Source: an uncultured Collinsella sp.
GTDB taxonomy: Bacteria; Actinomycetota; Coriobacteriia; Coriobacteriales; Coriobacteriaceae
Length of the DNA stretch: 64,000 nt
Direction of reading: 5' to 3'
Assembly (NCBI GenBank): GCA_958352845.1
Contig: CATWQC010000009.1
Location: forward strand, 1 to 64,000
Made by a program: the position numbers and the translations under genes. Below the pieces are notes generated by a model that was given only the letters and a program-made list of their open reading frames with translations, searched no databases and was not told the DNA's origin. Positions 37,282-45,560 of the stretch are shown here, in pieces; the stretch's first letter is position 1, and each line of letters opens with the position of its first letter.

Positions 37282-38139
37282 CTAGTCGACAAAATACCTC
37301 TCGAAGGCGTCCATGTTGTGCCGGTCCGCTGCTGCGGGATCATCGAAATACCTTCCATCGGTGATCTCCTGACCAAGATAGCCCTCGAACCCATGCGCGT
37401 TGAGGACGCGTACGAAATCGTCCATACTGTGCTTTCCATCGCCCCAAACCAGATGGCCATATGGGTCGCCATCAATGAAGCGCATGTTCCTTATGGCACC
37501 ATCGCCAAACTCGGCAAACCACTCTTCAAGGCTCTCGCCGGCGACTCCCATAGCGGTAGTGTCCACCATTGGAGTAAGGTGCGGGCTGGCTACTTGGTCA
37601 AGCATGCGCCTGGCGTCCGCGAGTGTAACCACCAAGTTGCTCTCTTCCGGCCTCAGGCTCTCCATGCAGAGGGTCACGCCGTGCTCGCCGGCATAGTCCG
37701 CAAGAATCGCCAAGTGCTCGGCAGAGCGCTTCCAAGCCTCCTCGCGGTCCTCGTCCCAATCGCCCCAACCGGAGTTGATGGACATATACGGGGCGCCGAG
37801 CACCTCGGCGAGCTCGATGCCGTGCTTAAAGTAAGCGAGGCTCCGCTGCGCGTGGAGGGGCTTTCTGGCAGCGTACTGCCACGGATACACCACGTTCTCC
37901 GGACACAGGGAGCTCACGGAGAGTCCGCGGGACTCGATCTTGCGGCGAAGCTCGTCGGCCTCGAAATACCCCGTGTGGTCCAGCGTCACGTGCGGCTCGG
38001 CCACCCAAAGCTCGATGGTTTTGAAGCCAAGGCGCTGCTGAGCATCAAGGAAGTAATCGAGCGACCACATGATGTAGTGAATGTTCATGCCGGCGACCTG
38101 CTCGCGACGCAGACGGGGTGTGGAAGCGCTTAAATCCAT
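37282..38139 (-). CDS. frlC: Fructoselysine 3-epimerase-like TIM-barrel protein
   Basis: A 285-aa protein of the xylose-isomerase-like AP-endonuclease-2 family, as is FrlC, which interconverts fructoselysine and psicoselysine. Visible parts include GFKTIELWVAEPHVTLD, CPENVVYPWQYAA, LCMESLRPEESNLVVTLADA, MVDTTAMGV and GFEGYLGQEITDGRYF. Metal-binding Glu, Asp and His residues are placed as in the family. The ribosome site AGGAGG overlaps the stop codon of the transporter gene, so translation is probably coupled. ATG 38139 is used; the GTG three codons upstream is too close to that site. Confidence 0.8.
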   Translation of the reverse strand: MDLSASTPRLRREQVAGMNIHYIMWSLDYFLDAQQRLGFKTIELWVAEPHVTLDHTGYFEADELRRKIESRGLSVSSLCPENVVYPWQYAARKPLHAQRSLAYFKHGIELAEVLGAPYMSINSGWGDWDEDREEAWKRSAEHLAILADYAGEHGVTLCMESLRPEESNLVVTLADARRMLDQVASPHLTPMVDTTAMGVAGESLEEWFAEFGDGAIRNMRFIDGDPYGHLVWGDGKHSMDDFVRVLNAHGFEGYLGQEITDGRYFDDPAAADRHNMDAFERYFVD

Positions 38140-38151
38140 GCTGGGCACCTC

Positions 38152-39615
38152 CTACATCGGCAGTAGGCCGGAGATCACAGTCGCGACCAATCCGAACAGA
38201 ACCATGAAGATAAAGAACTTCCAGATGGTCTTCCACCATTGCCCGAAGGAGATCTTCGCCACGGCAAGACCCGCGACGGTCATGCCCGCAACGGGGCTGA
38301 TGGTGTTGACGGTCTGGTTCGCGAACTGCAGAGCGGTGACGGCAGCCCCGGGATTGAGGCCCATAAGCTCGGTCAGCGGGCCCATGACGGGCATGGTGAG
38401 TGCAGCGAGGCCGGAGCTGGAAGGAACCAGCAGCGAAAGCAGGCCGAGGACGATGTACATGAAGGTGGTATAGATGAAGGACGGAGCGCCCGCAAGGAGT
38501 CCGACGAGCCAGTTAAGAATAGAGTCGATGATCATTCCGCCCTCTGCGACGACCAGGATGCCGCGGGCGATGCCGATGATGCAGGCTGCGTAGGCGAAGT
38601 CGGCGATTCCGCGGACGAACTCCTCCGCAATGGTCTTCTCGTCCAGGCCGCCGAGTATGCCGGCAAGAAGGCCCATGGCCAGGAACACCATGGAGATCTC
38701 GTCCATATACCAGCCCTGGGTAACGAGGCCCCACACGATAACGCCCATGCCGACCGCGAAATCAATGAGGACGAGCTTGTGGCGAAGCGTGAACTCCTCT
38801 TCGATAGAGGCATCGGTGACAGAGAACTCGATGCGCTTCTGCTTATCGTCCTCATAGGTGATGGAGGACTTGGGATCGAGCTTGACGCGGCGCGCGTAGC
38901 GCATGGCCCAGAAAATGCCCGCGGCGGTGAAGATGACCCACAGGATGGCGCGGAGCCAAAGCTGGGGATTTCCCTCGATGCCGATAACGCCCTGGGCGAT
39001 CAGCACGTTGAAAGGATCAATAGTGGATGCGCAGTAACCAAGGTTGGGGCCGAGGAAGCAGATGATGAACGCGGTCATGGAGTCATACCCGATGCTCAGC
39101 ATGATGGGGATGAAGATCGCGTAGAACGGCAGCGCCTCCTCGGACATGCCGAACGTGGTGCCGCAGATCGAGAGCAGGATCATGGAGATGGGGATGATCA
39201 AGATGTCCTTGTTCTTCAGCTTCTTGATCACGCGGCTCATGCCGGCGTTTAGGGCGTTGGTCTTGGTGACGATGGCGAACGATCCGCCGATCAGCAGGAC
39301 GAACGCGACGACATCGGCCGCAGCCTGAATGCCCTTGGCGGGAGCCTGCAGGACGGCATCGATGCCCTGTCGCAGATCGACGGTCTCCCCCGTCTCCGAA
39401 TCGGTGTAGACCTTGTCGACCTCTTGGTACGTTCCGGCTACGGCGACTTCTCGCTCGCCCGCGGCCGTCTGAATGGTCTGGCGGTCGAACTGACCCGATG
39501 GGACGATCCATGTGAGCACCGCGAAGAACACGATCAGCATGAACGCGATGGTGTACACATGGGGAAGCTGGAGATGGAATCTGCGCTTGGGCTTCTCCTG
39601 TTTGGCATCCGGCAT
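38152..39615 (-). CDS. YfcC-family membrane transporter
   Basis: A 487-aa protein with about 12 membrane segments, of the YfcC/ArsB-like C4-dicarboxylate/basic amino acid transporter group. Characteristic parts are TIAFMLIVFFAVLTWIVPSG near the start, a long periplasmic-type loop with GQFDRQ...GTYQEV, the re-entrant segment CGTTFGMSEEALPFY, and LVPSSSGLAALTMPVMGPL near the end. As first gene of the fructoselysine operon it likely imports fructoselysine or a related glycated amine, replacing the amino acid permease FrlA of E. coli. The ribosome site AGGAGG lies 7 nt before ATG 39615. The promoter is at 39690-39718. Confidence 0.85.
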   Translation of the reverse strand: MPDAKQEKPKRRFHLQLPHVYTIAFMLIVFFAVLTWIVPSGQFDRQTIQTAAGEREVAVAGTYQEVDKVYTDSETGETVDLRQGIDAVLQAPAKGIQAAADVVAFVLLIGGSFAIVTKTNALNAGMSRVIKKLKNKDILIIPISMILLSICGTTFGMSEEALPFYAIFIPIMLSIGYDSMTAFIICFLGPNLGYCASTIDPFNVLIAQGVIGIEGNPQLWLRAILWVIFTAAGIFWAMRYARRVKLDPKSSITYEDDKQKRIEFSVTDASIEEEFTLRHKLVLIDFAVGMGVIVWGLVTQGWYMDEISMVFLAMGLLAGILGGLDEKTIAEEFVRGIADFAYAACIIGIARGILVVAEGGMIIDSILNWLVGLLAGAPSFIYTTFMYIVLGLLSLLVPSSSGLAALTMPVMGPLTELMGLNPGAAVTALQFANQTVNTISPVAGMTVAGLAVAKISFGQWWKTIWKFFIFMVLFGLVATVISGLLPM

Positions 39616-39670
39616 TCTTAACCTCCTGCCAGAGCAACGATGCTTGCCAAAAATCCTTCACGTATAGGCA

Positions 39671-39740
39671 AACATCTTAGGTTGTTCTATGTATAACCTG
39701 CATGAAGGCGTCGGTCAAGAAACATATTAGGTTGTTCTAT
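39671..39740. promoter_or_regulatory. Pair of 20-bp operator repeats, 50 bp apart
   Basis: AACATCTTAGGTTGTTCTAT (39671-39690) and AACATATTAGGTTGTTCTAT (39721-39740) differ at one position and are exactly 50 bp apart. One overlaps the downstream edge of the -10 element of the minus-strand promoter; the other lies directly upstream of its -35. The first is followed by GTATAACCT, giving an AGGTT...AACCT symmetry. This is how a repressor of the adjacent GntR/HutC gene would be expected to bind. Confidence 0.7.
39690..39718 (-). promoter_or_regulatory. Promoter of the fructoselysine operon
   Basis: On the minus strand TTGACC (39713-39718) and TATACA (39690-39695) are separated by exactly 17 bp, close to the sigma-70-type consensus. 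Transcription would start about 60 nt before the transporter gene. The operator repeats flank it on both sides. Confidence 0.75.
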
Positions 39741-39812
39741 AAGTGGTAACTTTTACGCGCTAAACGGACCTGCCGCGGCAATACGAGAACAGCGCTGTGT
39801 GAGACAGAGCCG

Positions 39813-40547
39813 CTAGATATCGAAGCTGTAGCGCGAACCCACGTAGTACTGTCTGCCATAGCAGAAGCGCTCTCCGTTGGAATCGAGAAAGCCCGCGTTC
39901 ATGAAGAACAGCGGCTCCCCTACTGGGACCTTGAGCTCGCGGGCGGCATCAATTCCCGCACGGGCGATCTCCAGCCTGCAGGGATCGGACGAGCAGGGAT
40001 ACCTACCCGTACGCTCCCCCACGGCCTCGAATATCGAACAATTGGAGAGACCGATATCTTTGAGAAATTCGAATCCATCGACAGGATAGTAGTTGTTCTC
40101 GAACAGGACCGGCACGCCGTCTGCGGTACGCACGCGTGAGACCAAGATGAGGTCAGAGCCTTCATCCAAGCCAAAGAAAGAAGCGAGGTCGCGATCGGCG
40201 GCAACGGTCTTGCGGGCAACGACGCGAGCGCCCGCCTTCATGCCGTTTTCAGCGCATGCTTGGGTAAAACTCTGAACATCGTCCTTCTGATGCACCTTGC
40301 GAATTATCTTTGTCGCGGTCACAAACGTACCACGCCCCTGCCGCTTGGTGAGATACCCCTCGCCCACAAGCTCCTCTATTGCGCGGCGAACCGTGACCCT
40401 TCCCACGCCGTACATCTTAGAAAGCTCAAGTTCCGTTGGAATCTGCGAGTCAACGGGATATGTCCCCTGTTCGATATCGCTCTTAAGCAAATCGAGCACC
40501 TGTTGATACAGCGGGGCGGAAGAGCCCCCATCCAGATGCGCATCCAC
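39813..40547 (-). CDS. frlR: GntR/HutC-family regulator of the fructoselysine operon
   Basis: A 244-aa repressor-type protein. The N-terminal winged helix (about 10-75) has LYQQVLDLLKSDIEQGTY, LSKMYGVGRVTVRRAI and GYLTKRQGRGTFV. The C-terminal UTRA ligand domain (about 90-240) has LILVSRVRTADGVPVLFENNYYP and ends FCYGRQYYVGSRYSFDI. GTG 40547 follows AAAGGGAG. It lies just upstream of the operon in the same direction, with the operator pair between. Ligand is probably a phosphorylated or free glycated amine. E. coli FrlR belongs to the same family. Confidence 0.85.
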   Translation of the reverse strand: MDAHLDGGSSAPLYQQVLDLLKSDIEQGTYPVDSQIPTELELSKMYGVGRVTVRRAIEELVGEGYLTKRQGRGTFVTATKIIRKVHQKDDVQSFTQACAENGMKAGARVVARKTVAADRDLASFFGLDEGSDLILVSRVRTADGVPVLFENNYYPVDGFEFLKDIGLSNCSIFEAVGERTGRYPCSSDPCRLEIARAGIDAARELKVPVGEPLFFMNAGFLDSNGERFCYGRQYYVGSRYSFDI

Positions 40548-40614
40548 AAAAACTCTCCCTTTAAGGCGTTCGCGATCTCAACGACTCCATTCTACCGCAC
40601 ACGGAAAAATGAGG

Positions 40615-40782
40615 TTAAACACATAGGGGCCCTGCATGTTTGAGCGTATCGGGAATCTGGTCGCTGATTTCGTCCGCATTTGCTTGCGAAAAACCAAAAC
40701 GCTCCTCGCGCTTGGCGAACACGGTGAGGCCCGCCGCCTTGCACGCAGCGATCGATGATGCTCGTGTGATGTTGGCTTCCAT
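40615..40782 (-). pseudogene. Short coding-like remnant (55 codons)
   Basis: A minus-strand frame with AAAGG before ATG 40782 reads MEANITRASSIAACKAAGL, then TVFAKREERFGFSQANADEI and SDQIPDTLKHAGPLCV. Amino-acid composition is protein-like, unlike the other frames, but I do not recognise it. It sits among other gene remnants (40.6-41.7 kb), so a fragment of a lost gene is more likely than a small functional one. Confidence 0.3.
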
Positions 40783-40801
40783 CCTTTGCTTGCGAGGCGC
40801 G

Positions 40802-41017
40802 TCATTCGTCCTGCCGGGCCGCGGACCCGTCGTTCAGCGTGGCCTGCCTGCGCGGGGCATGCCGGGAATTGATGTAGTCGTATGCGTAGGCGATCTCCGC
40901 GACGGGGACCTCCACGTGGTAATGGGCGGAAATGTCAGAGAAGCTCGTGCGGAATGCGATCGAGGTAGGCTCTGTGTCTCGGGGATGTTCATGCGGCTGG
41001 TCCTCCTTTCGCCACAC
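40802..41017 (-). pseudogene. Frameshifted remnant, possibly from a regulator
   Basis: A start with a strong ribosome site (AAAGGAGGACCAGCCGC before ATG 41001) begins MNIPETQSLP and then goes out of frame. The neighbouring frame continues sensibly as TSIAFRTSFSDISAHYHVEV and PVAEIAYAYDYINSRHAP before a stop. The HYHVEVPVAEIAYAYDYI part faintly resembles a PRD regulatory domain. A single frameshift near the start explains the pattern. The parent family is uncertain. Confidence 0.35.
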
Positions 41018-41282
41018 ACCTTACGGGCGGGGTGGTGCGCGGAACGGGTTGGCGCCAGTGTTTCGTCACGGGCGCGTGCACTTCGGCACTCCATGCTACA
41101 TCTGAGTGGCATATGGCGACTTCTCGACACTCGCGCTCGACACAGCGAGCGGAAATGGCGCTGCCTGCCGAGCGCCTCGCGGGCGCATCCCGACCGCAGA
41201 AGTGAGCGCGAAGGCTCGTCGAAGTGCTGGGTGGGGGACCGGCGGTCTGGATACGCGGTTTCGTTCGGCGAAGGCGGCGAGG
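41018..41282. other. Intergenic stretch in the remnant region
   Basis: 265 bp of GC-rich sequence between the minus-strand remnant and the plus-strand kinase-like remnant. It must contain the promoter of the minus-strand remnant if it was ever expressed. No open frame with a ribosome site is visible. Confidence 0.35.
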
Positions 41283-41648
41283 CGAATGGCATGGCGAACG
41301 TACGGGTTTGACGTGAACGGGTTGCCCGTGGCGGCGTGGTATCGGGAGGAGACGGTCGAGCAGGTGCTCGCGCCGCTGCTCGCCCGTCTCGCGCGCTCGC
41401 ATCAGGAGAAGGGGTCGCAGGCCCATCTCGGCAACCCGGTGCGCATACGCTATTGCGACCGGGACGGCCACGTGTCGCGAACGGATATCGTCCGCCAGGT
41501 GGACGTCGCGCCGCGAAATGCAGACTCGCCTCAATCGTCGGTAAGGGGTGCCGCGGGCGATACGATGGAATCCACGGACCGCACCGCGCCGCCGAGATTG
41601 CGACGCGAACGCAGGCGATGCGCCCGAAAAACTCCTCCGCGCATGTAG
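41283..41648 (+). pseudogene. N-terminal remnant of a nucleoside/nucleotide-kinase-like gene
   Basis: The frame reads YGFDVNGLPVAAWYREETVE then QVLAPLLARLARSHQEKGS. This matches by eye the start of P-loop kinases of the uridine-kinase-like group (INGLEVEA.Y..E.VE.IFLPLLRRL...REKG). The P-loop expected right after (APPGAGKST) is missing; the sequence continues QAHLGNPVRIRYCDRDG without similarity. The gene therefore appears to have lost its catalytic part by deletion and shift. Confidence 0.4.
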
Positions 41649-41672
41649 GGCGAAACGCCAGATTGGAGCTCC

Positions 41673-42873
41673 ATGAACGATTTCTCCTTCTACTCCCCCA
41701 CCCGCTTTGTCTTTGGGCGAAAAGCGACCGACAAGGTTGGGGGACTCTGTCCGCCTCCGGCTACCGCTGAGCGCTCATTGTCTACGGCAGGGGTTCCGCA
41801 GTTCGCTGCGGAACGCTCGTCCGCGTGAGGGCATCGCTCGATGCCGCGGGCGTGGAGCACATCGGGCTTGGAGGGGTGCGTCCAAACCCCGAAATAGGCT
41901 TGGCACGAGAAGGCGTCGAGCTCGCACGGGCAAACGACGCCGACATCATCCTGCCCGTGGGCGGCGGCTCCGTCATGGACTGCGCGAAGGCCATCGCACT
42001 GGGGCGGTATACGACGGCGACGTATGGGACTTCTTCCGCAAGCGCGCCGTTCCCGCCGACCGCATCGACGTCGCCTGCGTGGTGACCATCCCCGCATCCG
42101 GTTCCGAGGCCTCTAACTCCTGCGTTATCAGCAACGACGAGGAGCACCTCAAATGCAGCATTAACACGGACCTCAACCGCCCGGCCATCGCCTTCCTCGA
42201 CCCGGAGCTGACCTTCAGCCTGCCCGCCTGCCAGACCGCCGCGGGAGTGACCGACATGATCGCCCATATCATGGAGCGACTCTTCTCCGGCGAGCCCGCC
42301 GTGGGCGTAACCGACAACATCGCCTGCGGGCTAGTGCGCGCCGCGAGGGAGGCGGCGCCCAAGGTGATGGAGAACCCCGATGACTACGACGCCCGCGCCG
42401 AGATCATGTGGGTGGGTACGCTCGCCCATAACGCCCTGCGCGACGGCGATTGGACCTGCCGCGGCCTTGAGCACGAGCTATCCGCACTGGACACCAAGAT
42501 CACGCACGGCGCCGGCCTCGCCGTCATCTTCCCCGCCTGGATGCGCTACGTATGGCGAGAGCACCCTGAGCGCTTCCTGGAGTTCAGCGCCCAGGCCCTT
42601 GGCATCGAACCCATCGATTCGGACGCGGACGAGCTCGATGTGGAGGTAACCCCCGAGCAGGCAATCGAGTACGCGGTCGAAGCGACCATCGACGAGCTGC
42701 AGGATTTCTTCGTCTCGCTGGGAATGCCGCGCGCGCTATCGGAGTTCGGAGTCACCGAGGACGATATCGAAAAGATGATTCCGGGCCTCAAGATCAACCG
42801 CGGAGAGCTCTTCGGCAGCTTCAGGAAGCTCACGCTGGACAACGCGAGAAAGATTTACCGCAGCGCACTCTAG
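41673..42873 (+). pseudogene. Iron-containing alcohol dehydrogenase, multiply frameshifted
   Basis: A start with GGAGCTCC before ATG 41673 gives MNDFSFYSPTRFVFGRKATDKVGG, the typical N terminus (FSFYSPTRFVFG). After a G run near 41740 the frame must shift to read LSASGYR, where a TGA replaces an expected Arg codon, then ALIVYGRGSAV and SLDAAGVEHIGLGGVRPNP. ADIILPVGGGSVMDCAKAI follows. At 42002-42006 a G run again needs one extra G to read ALGAVYDGDVWDF. The remaining ~290 codons are intact with IPASGSEASNSCVI, DMIAHIMERLF and THGAGLAVIFPAWM (metal-site His residues). Two of the lesions sit in G homopolymers, so assembly errors should be excluded. Confidence 0.75.
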
Positions 42874-42962
42874 GAAACAGATGCCAGTCCCCCACGGGCG
42901 AGCAGCACGGCGGCCCCCGCAAACCAGAAACGGCGCCGCTCCCGCGACGCCGTCATATTCCC

Positions 42963-43038
42963 TGGTGCCCCCGGGCGGATTCGAACCGTCGACACCCGCT
43001 TTAGGAGAGCGGTGCTCTATCCCCTGAGCTACGGAGGC
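42963..43038 (-). tRNA. tRNA-Arg (anticodon CCT)
   Basis: The minus strand reads GCCTCCG (acceptor), GCTC...GAGC (D stem), CCGCT-CTCCTAA-AGCGG (anticodon stem and loop, anticodon CCT), GACGG-TTCGAAT-CCGCC-like T arm and CGGGGGC-A-CCA. The CCA end is encoded. The acceptor stem includes a G-T pair. It lies between the broken alcohol dehydrogenase and the mannose PTS cluster. I see no duplicated 3' end nearby that would mark an integration site. Confidence 0.93.
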
Positions 43039-43203
43039 ATGTTGTACTAGTGTAGCAGATTTACCCCTTTGCCATGTAGCGCATGGCCACTCATCGAGAA
43101 GGCTCTATAGCGAATAGTTTCCGAGGGCAATCCTCAATATCGGAAAGAATAACCCGGAATAACGCGAAATAATGGGACAAGCTTTCCCAACTGGCCCTCA
43201 AAA

Positions 43204-43249
43204 GGAAAATGCATCCCGGAATGAGAACAAATTCCGGGATGCATTTTCC
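43204..43249 (-). terminator. Terminator after the DUF956 gene
   Basis: A perfect 19-bp stem, GGAAAATGCATCCCGGAAT (43204-43222) with its complement (43231-43249), loop of 8 nt. It lies 19 nt past the DUF956 stop codon. The rest of 43039-43267 shows no gene. Confidence 0.8.
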
Positions 43250-43267
43250 GCCATCTATCGCCAACGA

Positions 43268-43666
43268 TTAGCTGTCTCTGTGGAAAAGGCTCTTGATGGC
43301 AGCGGGGATGCTCTTGGCGCCCTTGGCGGTCACATCGATAAAGTCGGGCGAACGCACGAGCTTATCCTCGTCGACGTACTTGCGGACCGCGCGAAGCGTC
43401 TCTTTGTCGTCGCGCGTGGAAAACGTAAAGTGACCGTTGTCCTTGGTGAAGATGGCAAAACGCGTAATCTTCTTGGTGCCGCGCAAAACCTCGGCGGCAA
43501 TATAGTCGACCTCGTCCCACGGGATTTGAATATAATCCTCGGGATTGCGCTCGTTATAGTACTCGAACGCCTTATTGCCCACCATCACGTTACCGTGGCT
43601 GGTAAGCCCCATCAGGCAGGTTGCCGGCGTTGCCAGATCGACCGTGCTGTTCTGAGATTGCGCCAT
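43268..43666 (-). CDS. DUF956 family protein, mannose-PTS associated
   Basis: A 132-aa soluble protein of DUF956 (called ManO in some firmicutes), regularly found at the end of mannose-family PTS operons. Recognisable parts: LATPATCLMGLTSHGNVMVG, KAFEYYNERNPEDYIQIPW, VDYIAAEVL and TRFAIFTKDNGHFTFSTRD. It may modulate PTS expression or activity; the role is not established. ATG 43666 has GGAGGGCGAGG upstream; an earlier in-frame start overlaps that site. A separate hairpin at 43695 lies between it and the PTS genes, so it may have its own or read-through transcription. Confidence 0.85.
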   Translation of the reverse strand: MAQSQNSTVDLATPATCLMGLTSHGNVMVGNKAFEYYNERNPEDYIQIPWDEVDYIAAEVLRGTKKITRFAIFTKDNGHFTFSTRDDKETLRAVRKYVDEDKLVRSPDFIDVTAKGAKSIPAAIKSLFHRDS

Positions 43667-43694
43667 ACGCGCCTCGCCCTCCAATTAAAACAAT

Positions 43695-43737
43695 CGGACC
43701 GCATCCAGTGTACCCACCGGGTGCGGTCCGTTTCAAT
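43695..43737 (-). terminator. Terminator of the mannose PTS operon
   Basis: CGGACCGCA (43695-43703) pairs with TGCGGTCCG (43722-43730). On the minus strand the hairpin is followed by ATTGTTTTAATT. It lies about 57 nt past the IID stop codon and before the DUF956 gene. Confidence 0.7.
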
Positions 43738-43786
43738 GGCTCAAAAGCCCTTACCTAGCAACTCTCGGTCTTAAGCCGAAGCGTGC

Positions 43787-44707
43787 TTACATGAAGCCGC
43801 AGAAGCGACCGATGATGCCGACGGCGAAGAGAGCCAGGATGATGACGATCGGGCTAACCTTCTTCTTGAGGAGCTTGCAGACCAGCAGGGTCAGGCACAC
43901 GGCGGCAAGGCCGGGGATGAGCTGATCGAGGTTACCCTGGAGCGTGGTGACCTTCATCTGATCAAGGGCGGTAGCACCGACGGAGTTGTACATCGTCAGC
44001 GCTTCCTTGATACCCTCGGAACCGGAAGGCAGGCTAGCCCAGTCGATAAAGGCGCCAGCAGACTGCTTGACCGTGGAGACGATCGGGGTGAAGGAAATGG
44101 ACACCCAGCGCTCGACCAGGGCGCCGATGATGAACATACCCAGGATGGAAGCGCCCTCGGTGACCTTGCCCATCAGACCGCCGGAGAGGTCCTTGGCGAT
44201 AGAGGAGCCGACCTTGTAGCCAAACTCCTGTGTGTACCACAGGAAAGCGTAACGGATGATGTTCCACGCGAAGAAGAACAGCAACGGACCGACGATGCTG
44301 CCGGACATGGCCAGGGAAGCGCCCAGAGCGCCCAGAATCGGGCGAAGGGTGAACCAGAAGACGGGGTCACCGACGCCGGCGAGCGGGCCCATCATACCGA
44401 CCTTGACGCCCTGGATGGCGACGTCATCGATCGGAGCACCGTTGGCGCGCTCCTCCTCGAGGGCGAGGGTAACGCCAATGACGGGGGCGGAAACATAGGG
44501 GTGGGTGTTATAGAACTCCAGGTGGCGCTTAAGCGCGGCAATCTGGTCATCCTTGCTGGTGTAGAGCTTCTTGATCGCAGGGATCATTGCGAAGCACCAG
44601 CCGCCGTTCTGCATACGCTCGTAGTTCCACGAGCCCTGAAGGAACTGATGACGGAAGCAAACCTTCTTACGGTCAGCCTTGGTGAGCTGAATCTTGTTCT
44701 CTGCCAT
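43787..44707 (-). CDS. manZ: Mannose-family PTS component IID
   Basis: A 306-aa membrane protein of the EIID family, which with IIC forms the sugar channel of mannose-type phosphotransferase systems. Markers: LTKADRKKVCFRHQFLQGSWNYERMQ at the N terminus (in pieces: FRHQFLQGSWNYERMQ), FYNTHPYVSAPVIGVTLALEE, GVKVGMMGPLAGVGDP and several membrane segments near the C terminus. The start at 44707 has GGAGGGGAG upstream. It is 16 nt after manY and the last gene of manXYZ. Substrate could be mannose, glucose, glucosamine, fructose or others. Confidence 0.95.
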   Translation of the reverse strand: MAENKIQLTKADRKKVCFRHQFLQGSWNYERMQNGGWCFAMIPAIKKLYTSKDDQIAALKRHLEFYNTHPYVSAPVIGVTLALEEERANGAPIDDVAIQGVKVGMMGPLAGVGDPVFWFTLRPILGALGASLAMSGSIVGPLLFFFAWNIIRYAFLWYTQEFGYKVGSSIAKDLSGGLMGKVTEGASILGMFIIGALVERWVSISFTPIVSTVKQSAGAFIDWASLPSGSEGIKEALTMYNSVGATALDQMKVTTLQGNLDQLIPGLAAVCLTLLVCKLLKKKVSPIVIILALFAVGIIGRFCGFM

Positions 44708-44723
44708 ATGTATCACTCCCCTC

Positions 44724-45542
44724 CTACTCGTAATCGTTCAGAATGTCGCCGAGCGGGTCGCCGGAGCCACCGCCCGTGCCGCCACCCTGCTTGGCCAGAT
44801 CCTTAAGGCCAAGGTAGATGAGGGCAAGGGAGATGCCGATGAGGCCAAGGGCAATCAGCGTGAGCTGAGGGATGGCAGCAAGGACAAAGCCGAGGATGAA
44901 GAACGGCCAGGTCTCCTTGGTGGCCATCATGTTGATGACCATGGCGTAACCGACGGAAGCGACCATGCCGCCGCCGACGGCCATGCCGCCGGACAGCCAG
45001 TCGGGCATAGCGTTAAGCGCGTTGGTAACAGCCTCGGCCGGGATAACGCACAGAAGTACTGCCGGGATGGCGATACGAAGGCCCTGCATGAGGATGGCAG
45101 CGTACTGCCAGCGCTCGATGCCGGAGAAGTCGCCCTTCTCGGCGCAACCGTCCATGGCGTGAGCGATAGCGGTAGCAATGGTACGGCAGATCATGGTCAG
45201 GAACAGACCAGCGACCGACAGCGGGACGGCGACGGCGATGGCCGCGGTAACGGCCTTGGCCGAATCAGTGGCGCCGCCGTTGAGGGCGAGCACCATGATG
45301 ATCGAAGAAGCGACCGAGGCCAGAGCGGCGTCAGGCGCGACGGCGGCGCCGACGTTAGCCCAGCCAAGGGCCATCATCTGGAGCGAACCGCCCAGGAGGA
45401 TGCCCTCCTGAAGGTGACCGGTTACGAGACCGATAAGCGTGCATGCCACGAGCGGCTGATGGAACTGGAACTCATCCAGAATGCCTTCCATACCGGCAAG
45501 CAACGCGACAATCGCAACAAGCAGAATAGTGATTGCAGACAT
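44724..45542 (-). CDS. manY: Mannose-family PTS component IIC
   Basis: A 272-aa polytopic membrane protein of EIIC, mannose class. Features are GMEGILDEFQFHQPLVACTLIGLVTG near the N terminus (in pieces: EFQFHQPLVACTLIGL), GILLGGSLQMMALGWANVGAAVAPD, a run of hydrophobic helices and a Gly-rich C-terminal tail (GGGTGGGSGDPLGD). It binds and moves the sugar together with IID. It sits 18 nt after manX, with GGAGG before ATG 45542. Confidence 0.95.
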   Translation of the reverse strand: MSAITILLVAIVALLAGMEGILDEFQFHQPLVACTLIGLVTGHLQEGILLGGSLQMMALGWANVGAAVAPDAALASVASSIIMVLALNGGATDSAKAVTAAIAVAVPLSVAGLFLTMICRTIATAIAHAMDGCAEKGDFSGIERWQYAAILMQGLRIAIPAVLLCVIPAEAVTNALNAMPDWLSGGMAVGGGMVASVGYAMVINMMATKETWPFFILGFVLAAIPQLTLIALGLIGISLALIYLGLKDLAKQGGGTGGGSGDPLGDILNDYE

Positions 45543-45560
45543 GTATCGGACCCTCCTTTA

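Noticed and set aside
42963..43038. tRNA-Arg as an integration site for the accessory genes
   Set aside because: No integrase and no duplicated tRNA 3' end were seen nearby; the main island lies over 27 kb away.
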